From positions 4,690 to 68,689 of the forward strand of contig CAWEUI010000005.1 of the NCBI GenBank assembly GCA_963812195.1: a DNA stretch of 64,000 nt. Reading direction: 5' to 3'. Source of the DNA: ZC4RG30 sp963812195. Its GTDB lineage: Bacteria; Pseudomonadota; Gammaproteobacteria; Steroidobacterales; Steroidobacteraceae. This document shows positions 58,161 to 64,000 of the stretch, one piece after another. Under the pieces are notes generated by a model. That model was not told where the DNA came from. It saw only the letters and a list, made by a program, of their open reading frames with translations, and ran no database searches. Position 1 is the first letter of the stretch, and each line of letters begins with the position of its first letter. The translations under genes and the position numbers were made by a program.

Positions 58161-59233
58161 TTGACCATCCTGGTGACCGGCGGCGCGGGCTTCATCGGCA
58201 GCAACTTCGTGCTGGACTGGCTTGCCCAGAATCGACGAACCAGATCGTCAACCTCGACTTGCTGACCTACGCGGGCAATCTGGGCAACCTGGCCGCCCTG
58301 CGGAACGACCCGCGGCACGTCTTTGTCCATGGCGATATCTGCGATCGCGACGCTGGTGGACCGCCTGTTCAAGGACCATGGGCCGCGCGCGGTTGTGCAC
58401 TTCGCCGCCGAGAGCCACGTGGATCGCAGCATCCACGGGCCGGGCAGCTTCATCCATACCAATGTCGTTGGCACCTACACCCTGCTCGAGGCAGCACGCG
58501 GCTTCTGGAGTACGCTCGCCGAACCCGACCGCGCGGCTTTCCGCTTCCTGCACGTCAGCACCGACGAGGTCTACGGCTCGCTGGGCCCGCATGAGCCGCC
58601 CTTCGCCGAAACCCGCGCCTACAAGCCCAACAGCCCATATTCGGCCAGCAAGGCAGCCAGCGACCATCTGGTGCGGGCTTGGGCACATACCTATGGCTTG
58701 CCGGTGCTGACCACCAATTGCAGCAACAACTATGGGCCATTCCAGTTTCCCGAAAAGCTGATCCCGGTGGTCATCGTCAATGCGCTGGCCGGCAGGCCCT
58801 GCCCGTATACGGCGATGGCCGGCAGGTGCGGGACTGGTTGTACGTGGGCGACCATTGCGCCGCCGTCCGGCGCGTACTGGAGCGGGGCCGGCCGGGGGAA
58901 ACGTACAACGTGGGCGGCGGGAACGAACAGGCCAATATCGACGTCGTGCGGGCGGTCTGCACACTGCTCGACGAGCTTCGACCGGCCAGCGACGGCTCGT
59001 ATGCGCGGCTCATCATGTTCGTAGCCGACCGACCCGGGCATGATCGCCGCTACGCCATCGATGCCCGCAAGATCGAGCGGGAGCTGGGCTGGCGTCCCGT
59101 CGAGACCTTTGCCAGCAGGCCTGCGAAAAACCGTGGCATGGTACCTGGAGCAAAGGAGTGGCTCGCCCAGGTGCAGTCCGGCAACTACCTCGACTGGATG
59201 GCGCTGAACTACGGGGCCAGGGAGGCCCGCTGA
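58161..59233 (+). CDS. rfbB: dTDP-glucose 4,6-dehydratase, frameshifted
   Basis: Step two of dTDP-rhamnose synthesis. TTG start at 58,161 gives TILVTGGAGFIGSNFVLDWL. After slips near 58,225 and 58,350 the rest reads VHFAAESHVDRSIHGPGSFI, FLHVSTDEVYGSLGPHEPPFAE (catalytic TDE), YKPNSPYSASKAASDHLVRA (YxxxK), VLTTNCSNNYGPFQFPEKLIP, then after another slip near 58,805 RDWLYVGDHCAA and TYNVGGGNEQANIDVV. Near 59,117-59,152 a compensated pair of slips hides GLRKTVAWYLEQ. About 350 aa when repaired. Opposite in strand to the flanking sugar transferases. Confidence 0.9.
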
Positions 59234-59280
59234 CGCTGCGGCGACAGGAACCCAATTTTCGAGTTCGACGGCGGGCCGGA

Positions 59281-59489
59281 TGCGCCGGGAATTACTGGAG
59301 CAGCCTTTGCATGCGAGTTGCACTACTGCCTCTGCCCTCGTCGGCGATCTGACTTGGATCAACGGGCCGCGCGAACGACCAAACGTCATGGTCAACGCCA
59401 CGGCCTATCCAGTCGTTGACAGCGCCGGGCAGGAAATCGATCCGCCAATCGGAGTGAACGCCACCGAGCAGATCGCACTCGGGGCCTGA
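59281..59489 (+). pseudogene. rfbD-like remnant (dTDP-4-dehydrorhamnose reductase N-terminal fragment)
   Basis: A stretch reading RRELLEQPL then RERPNVMVNATAYPVVDSAG and GVNATEQIALG matches the RfbD/RmlD sequence GxxGRELLxxL, RPDVIVNAAAYTAVDxAE and AFxVNAxAPGxLA, in the same order. It starts about 50 bp after the rfbB stop, where rfbD normally lies, but ends after about 70 codons and the catalytic YVFDG and YGxSKxxGE parts are absent. The remainder is replaced by the inverted sugar transferase 2. Probably a decayed or truncated rfbD. Confidence 0.6.
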
Positions 59490-59525
59490 ACTACTGACTA
59501 AAGGGGGGAAGCAGGTCTGAAAAGA

Positions 59526-60303
59526 TCAGCAGGCGCCGTGCCTGACCAGCACTACCAGGACGGTCTTGAGCATGATCCAGGTATCCAGCAGCAGGCTCTG
59601 GCGCTTCACGTACAGCACATCCATTGCCACGCGGCGGCGATATTCGATGTTGTTGCGACCGCTCACTTGCCACAGCCCGGTTATGCCCGGGCGCACCATC
59701 TCGTAGATCACTGCGTTGCGGCCATAGCGCAGCAGCTCGCCCTCGCGTGACCGGCCGCGGGCCCACCAGACTCATTTCGCCCTTCAACACATTCCAGAGC
59801 TGCGGGATCTCATCCAGGCTCGTATGGCGCAGGAATCGTCCCAGGGGCGTAACACGAGGATCCTTTCTGAGCTTCTGGTGCAGCTCCCATTCGGCGCGCT
59901 GTGCCGGGTCCGACTCCAGCAACTCGTGCAGCAGCTTGTCGGCGTTCGGGACCATGGTACGGAACTTCAGACAGTCGAACAGCCTGCCGTCGCGACCCAC
60001 GCGCTGATGACGGAACAGTACTTTCTGACCGCTGACCACCGACCCGATCATCGCCAGCACGATGATGGGCATGAACAGCGCTGCCAGAGCCAATGCGCCA
60101 ACGATATCGCCGAGGCGTTTGACTGCGTGCTCGACCGACAGGTCGACGCGGGCGGGGTAGGAAACCTCCCACTGTGCAATTGTGGATTCTTCGCGAGCCC
60201 GCGAAGCAGCACCCGAGAATGCAACTGAGGCCAACGCGGTTGCCGGCTCAATCGACCCTTCCTGCCCCCGGTCATCCCTGGCTAGTTGGCTCCCAACGCT
60301 CAA
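59526..60303 (-). CDS. Polyprenyl-phosphate sugar-1-phosphate transferase 2, one frameshift
   Basis: Closely similar to sugar transferase 1. AVKRLGDIVGALALAALFMP, VLFRHQRVGRDGRLFDCLKF, TMVPNADKLL, DPRVTPLGRFLRHTSLDEI and GEMSLVGPRPVTR, then a slip near 59,745 and continuation as YEMVRPGITGLWQVSGRNNI and DTWIMLKTVLVVLVRHGAC. TTG at 60,303 with AGGAAA upstream fits as start; longer upstream reading is unlike the family. About 258 aa. Same orientation as transferase 1. Confidence 0.84.
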
Positions 60304-60756
60304 GACGAATTTCCTGTCTGTCCGCTTGTAGAACGAGTATTGACAATGCCTCCACACCAGTGCAACCCCCGGAAGACCTCGATCTCGCCCGGACGTATCA
60401 CTATTGCGACGAGGTTCACGATTACCGCCTGCGCGACCAGCGTTCAAGATTCCCGTCGATTGGCAGACACAAGGCCGCAAACCAAATCCGAGATCTTCTG
60501 CAAGTCTTCAACACCCTGCTGAGCTCACATTGGGGGGGGGGGCCAGACTTCAACCAATTCCACGCGGCCGCCAAGTGCAGACAGACTTCGACAACTACGT
60601 CACCGGTTGCCAATCTGCGCGGGGCGATTTTCGGGTGAAATTTGTGCAATCTGAGTGGCGAGCCGCGCATCCCTACCCTAAGATTCTTCTCGGCGGATGT
60701 TCTGGAAGAAGGCTCAACTCCAGACACTCTTCCAAGAGGACCTGGGAAATACTCAC
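60304..60756. other. Non-coding, lower-GC region at the edge of the O-antigen-type segment
   Basis: About 450 bp with no recognisable protein. Short reading frames exist on both strands but show no family motifs and no codon bias. It contains a run of eleven G at 60,532-60,542. From here rightward the base composition is visibly lower in GC than before, and codons ending in A or T become common. It probably holds the promoters of the divergent sugar transferase 2 and beta-helix genes, but I could not settle on boxes. Confidence 0.5.
60532..60542. repeat. Eleven-G homopolymer
   Basis: A single run of eleven G, exceptional for the window. It lies in the non-coding stretch upstream of the beta-helix gene, roughly 215 bp from its start. 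Such tracts can vary in length by slippage and tune promoters, but they are also a frequent source of sequencing error. Confidence 0.7.
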
Positions 60757-62733
60757 GTGACATCTCCCATATCCACGACGCGAAGAAATGTTCTGGCAGG
60801 ACTGACCGCTGTACTCGCACGCACCGGATTCGGCGCAACCGGGTCGTCACGGACGCCTGCGGAGGTTTCCGCAAGCGTCAGCCCCATCGATCTCACCTAC
60901 CCGGAAGGTCACGTACTGCGCTACGGCTCAAATAGCGTGCCGGGCACCACAGACATGACCTCCGCGATTCAGGCAGCCATTGATGTGGTGTACGCCGGCG
61001 GCGGTGGTACGGTGCGTTTCCCATCCGGCCTACTACTCACCAATTCGCTGTGGTGGAAGTTTGGAGTCTCCTTGAGCGGAGCCGGAATAGAGAGTTTCAG
61101 CGCCACGACCCCGAACGTTCACGGAACATGGCTGAAGCTCAAGAGCGGCGCCAATGCACCCATGATTCAGAATGACTTGACTACCGGCCCAACCCTAGGC
61201 GCCTTTGGATCCGGTATCGACGGACACGACAAGCGCGGCCTCATGGCCTCCGTCGAGAACATCGTCTTTGATGGAAACTTTGCCAATCAAACCACAATGG
61301 ATGCTGACGTCTTTCGCTTGCGCAACTGCTGGGGAGCAGCACTACGCAAGATCGGCATTCGTGGCGCAAGAGGCTTCGGCATTCGTCTCCTGGACTGCAA
61401 TGCGTTCACGCTCGCGGACTCCAACATCGTCGCGTCTTCGCTATACCTTGAAAGCATGGCTGACAGCTCCATACGCAACAACCAAATGGGCGGAGGTGTT
61501 GCGCCAATCTACCCCATCATCTGGATTTCTGGCCGAGGAGGCGCGGGTCCAGGCGGTTGGGAATCCCAGATTCGCGGCAACTTCATCTACAACAATGCAA
61601 ACAACGTCGTGATTCACCAACCGACATTCCTGGTGCAATCCGGCGCAAGCACATTGAAGACATCCACAACCCACGGCTGGAGCGACGGAACACCAGTCGT
61701 TGCAACTTCCACGGGGGTACTCCCTGCTCCACTCGTTGCGGGGAAGACTTACTACTGGAAGACGTTATCGGCAACCAGCGGCGCGCTCGCTACTTCCCGG
61801 GCCTCTCTCGCGTCCGGGAGGTTTATGGATTTCTCGACAGATGGCAGCGGCACACACACCATTGGAGTGGGAGAAGACGGAGCCATCTACTGCAATGATG
61901 ACGTTCACTGGATGCTCATTGCGCAGAATCGCATCGACCAGAACTACGGCGCGGGGATTTTCCTACGGAACAGCTATGAAAACGTTTTCGACGCGAACTT
62001 GATTCATGGATGCGGCATGAGCACGGAGCCAACTGCCCGAGCGGGCGTTGTCCTTCGCGCGTCCAGTCGCAACACGTTCCGTGGCAACGACGTCAATGGG
62101 ACGACATATGCGAGTGCCGGAAGGACTTCACGCCAGACAATCGGCTTCGACGGCGACCTCGCTTCGAGAGACAACATCGGTGATCTCGCATCGCAAGCGC
62201 GGAATCACCTGAGCAACGACGTGCACATGCTTGCCGGTTACAAGACCGACGAATCTCATGAAACCCTCTTCCTCGACGCCACAAGATTCTCTCCCATCGA
62301 TACCGGGACACAAAGCAAGCTGACAGTTGCAGGCAGCAGCCGTCAAGGCTGGCCGATGGAACCCGGGAGGGACGTAACACTCGGAACATCGTTCCGAGTA
62401 CCGTCAAACTGGGCCTATTTTTCGGTACAACTACTCTGGTTGAGCACAAAGTCCTCCGCGGGAAGCGTCTACTGGACCGTCAGCTATGAAGAGACAGCTG
62501 CTGGTCAGCCCATCATGAGCGGCGCTCAGCAACAACGCGTGATTACGACAACCGGACCGGCACAACGCGACCTGTTGGCGGTGAGCAAGATCTCCACGAG
62601 CAATGTCTTCGCGACAAATCCAGCGGATTACTCAGTCCTGACCGTCCAACGATCCGGTACCAATGCCTCGGACACACTTGCGAGTGAAGTGATATTGATT
62701 GGTGCACTTCTATCCCGCTCGAATCCCAAGTAG
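60757..62733 (+). CDS. Tat-exported right-handed beta-helix (pectate-lyase-fold) protein
   Basis: 658 aa from GTG 60,757 (alternative ATG 60,697). A Tat signal (STTRRNVLAGLTAVLARTGF) is followed by DMTSAIQAAIDVVYAGGGGTVRFPSG, the usual opening of Pectate_lyase_3/GH28-like beta helices, and many helical rungs (VENIVFDGNFANQTT, ALRKIGIRGARGFGIRLLDCNAF, DGAIYCNDDVHWMLIAQNRI, NTFRGNDVNG). The C-terminal ~170 residues are another beta domain. It may degrade or modify the polysaccharide built by the neighbours. Lower GC and different codon use indicate transfer. Confidence 0.85.
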   Translation: MTSPISTTRRNVLAGLTAVLARTGFGATGSSRTPAEVSASVSPIDLTYPEGHVLRYGSNSVPGTTDMTSAIQAAIDVVYAGGGGTVRFPSGLLLTNSLWWKFGVSLSGAGIESFSATTPNVHGTWLKLKSGANAPMIQNDLTTGPTLGAFGSGIDGHDKRGLMASVENIVFDGNFANQTTMDADVFRLRNCWGAALRKIGIRGARGFGIRLLDCNAFTLADSNIVASSLYLESMADSSIRNNQMGGGVAPIYPIIWISGRGGAGPGGWESQIRGNFIYNNANNVVIHQPTFLVQSGASTLKTSTTHGWSDGTPVVATSTGVLPAPLVAGKTYYWKTLSATSGALATSRASLASGRFMDFSTDGSGTHTIGVGEDGAIYCNDDVHWMLIAQNRIDQNYGAGIFLRNSYENVFDANLIHGCGMSTEPTARAGVVLRASSRNTFRGNDVNGTTYASAGRTSRQTIGFDGDLASRDNIGDLASQARNHLSNDVHMLAGYKTDESHETLFLDATRFSPIDTGTQSKLTVAGSSRQGWPMEPGRDVTLGTSFRVPSNWAYFSVQLLWLSTKSSAGSVYWTVSYEETAAGQPIMSGAQQQRVITTTGPAQRDLLAVSKISTSNVFATNPADYSVLTVQRSGTNASDTLASEVILIGALLSRSNPK

Positions 62734-62805
62734 CGCCCCTTTTCACTCGCGCTACCGCCCTATCTCAGCGAGTTCGCGCCATTGGAAATCTCGAACCTTC
62801 GTATT

Positions 62806-64000
62806 TCATGTCTGCCGCACGGGATCCACATCATCGACCGAGTCGGCGCTGCCGAATGAAACCCTCCTCGCAGGCGCGGAGCTGAGCCCGGCCAATGCTG
62901 CAGACCCTCCAAGCGGAGCATAGACACCAAAGCAAATGATCAACACCGCAGGGAAATAGGTGAGAAAGGTATACACGGTTAGCGATACGTCTGATGCCGC
63001 GGCAACAATGAGGTAGAGAATGTAGATCGCCACTACTCCGGAGAGCGTCGCGCCGCGCCTCACCTTTCCAACAAACCTGGAAGCACACGCCGACAGAGCA
63101 GCAATCATTGCAACGTAACCAAGCAATCCTTCATCGTATAAGATTTGCAGGAAGGAATTGTGCAGAGTGTAAAGCTCCTCCCTACCTCCTCCCAAATCCC
63201 AATTTTGGAACAGGTATGCGTAATCTGTCGACACACCTGACACGTAGTGCCCCATGTAACCATGTCCAATGATCAGCCGCACCGGGTCGTCAAACAATCT
63301 AAGTAACGCCCCACCCCATATCACCTCGCGCCCAGACAGCATCAAATCTCCACGAGAGAGACTTGCCAAATCTCCAGTGCTATAGAGCACAAGACTGACC
63401 AACAAGTACAGCAGGAATAGCAAGGAGCCCGGCAGCACCAGGTACTTCACCCACGGAAGCTTGCGAAGCATTGCAAATGCCAGAAAGCCCAGGATGGTGA
63501 TCAGAGTAGCAACCATGCTCCCTCTTGCGTCCGACAACAAGAGCGCGAGCAAGGACGTTGGCACCATAAGGGCATTCCAAATTCGCTCCCTGCCCTTGAA
63601 CGCAAGCGCGCCGACCAGCGCAACGCACAGCGAGCCCCCCGCCACAAGCCCAAAGGATGTAAGGCTCGGAGCAAGCGGGAACAGAGCCCGATCGACGTGA
63701 ATGCCCAGCATGGCGAGCATCTTCGCATCGCCGTAATTTCCGTCATTGACCAGATCCAGACTACCCCTCATTCCCACCGCGTACGCAAACATGTTTGCCA
63801 ACACATACAAGTGTCCTGAGTAGATGATTGCCTTCAGCACACTTCTCTCACCGCTCTCTGCAGATTTCCGCACGGACACCAACGCAAAGATCCAAATGCT
63901 TGAGAAGAACGTGGCAGACGTAACGATGAACTGATGCAGTTCTGGCAACGACCACGCCCGAACATAAGCAATCGCTGTCAGGGCGCCCAACGCCAGGAGG
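62806..64000 (-). CDS. O-antigen polymerase/ligase (Wzy/WaaL-type) membrane protein, N-terminus beyond window
   Basis: At least 397 residues with about ten hydrophobic helices (e.g. GLVAGGSLCVALVGALAF, LVLPGSLLFLLYLLVSLVL, VVAIYILYLIVAAASDVSL). The Wzy_C/O-antigen ligase pattern is visible in the large loop: LMLSGREVIWGGALLRLFDDP, IIGHGYMGHY and YTLHNSFLQILYDEGLLGYV, with the conserved Arg and the HN(S)xLQ..EGLLG motif. The frame stays open to base 64,000, so the start is outside. Lower GC; convergent with the beta-helix gene. Confidence 0.87.
   Translation of the reverse strand, partial: LLALGALTAIAYVRAWSLPELHQFIVTSATFFSSIWIFALVSVRKSAESGERSVLKAIIYSGHLYVLANMFAYAVGMRGSLDLVNDGNYGDAKMLAMLGIHVDRALFPLAPSLTSFGLVAGGSLCVALVGALAFKGRERIWNALMVPTSLLALLLSDARGSMVATLITILGFLAFAMLRKLPWVKYLVLPGSLLFLLYLLVSLVLYSTGDLASLSRGDLMLSGREVIWGGALLRLFDDPVRLIIGHGYMGHYVSGVSTDYAYLFQNWDLGGGREELYTLHNSFLQILYDEGLLGYVAMIAALSACASRFVGKVRRGATLSGVVAIYILYLIVAAASDVSLTVYTFLTYFPAVLIICFGVYAPLGGSAALAGLSSAPARRVSFGSADSVDDVDPVRQT

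Noticed and set aside
60404..60760. A 118-codon frame upstream of the beta-helix gene
   Set aside because: No motif, no ribosome site, poor codon bias, and it spans the eleven-G tract.

Overview
The window carries two kinds of sequence. Bases 1 to about 6,150 are very GC-rich and so full of frameshifts that no long gene can be read in one frame. They hold the start of a heavy-metal P-type ATPase with a divergent MerR regulator, a tartrate/isopropylmalate-type dehydrogenase, a MoaD-like protein and a three-subunit molybdenum hydroxylase whose FAD subunit is cut off. From 6,192 onward the sequence reads mostly cleanly and looks like a gammaproteobacterium outside the Enterobacterales, perhaps near Nevskiales, Steroidobacterales or Xanthomonadales (an inference from gene order and protein style only). 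The break falls exactly at the hflX stop, where hflK and hflC would be expected. A chimeric contig or a recent insertion are both possible.

Region 6.2-19.3 kb is housekeeping: nnr-tsaE-amiB-mutL-miaA-hfq-hflX in the same order as the E. coli superoperon, queG divergent from nnr, then pcnB-folK-deoxynucleoside kinase-panB-panC. Region 19.4-24.8 kb has tRNA-Glu(CTC), two XdhC half-proteins, a molybdopterin-binding protein and a divergent two-gene Tat-exported molybdenum hydroxylase. Region 24.8-33.7 kb contains a secreted small protein, an SDR/epimerase, a secreted coiled-coil protein behind a perfect PmrA/QseB-type box, tRNA-Glu(TTC), and an operon of DUF1592 (two CxxCH motifs), DUF1552 (Tat) and a secreted ankyrin protein, with a divergent Tat-exported metallo-beta-lactamase-fold protein. 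This is the best candidate here for a poorly described system.

Region 33.9-45.6 kb holds a very large PAS-kinase-REC-HPt-REC-GGDEF-EAL signalling protein, tRNA-Ala(GGC), a tal-ackA-glgP sugar cluster, gltX, a DUF3237 protein and tRNA-Val(CAC). Region 45.6-53.6 kb has a YqjD/YqjE-like pair, a lipoprotein, and a five-gene operon running from an amidohydrolase through an exported Rossmann protein, an NTF2-like protein and a second ankyrin paralogue to an AAHS-type transporter. This suggests catabolism of an aromatic or other organic acid.

Region 53.6-64 kb is envelope and polysaccharide synthesis: a TolQ/ExbB-type channel, ugd, a phosphomannomutase, two paralogous sugar transferases flanking rfbB and an rfbD remnant, a Tat-exported beta-helix protein and an O-antigen polymerase/ligase-type membrane protein that runs off the end. 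From about 60.3 kb the base composition is visibly lower in GC, as is usual for exchanged O-antigen loci. Single-base frameshifts recur through the window (hflX, panB, queG, xdhC, DUF1552, DUF1592, MBL protein, sensor kinase, lipoprotein, ugd, rfbB, sugar transferase 2). Most look like sequencing or assembly errors and not true pseudogenes.
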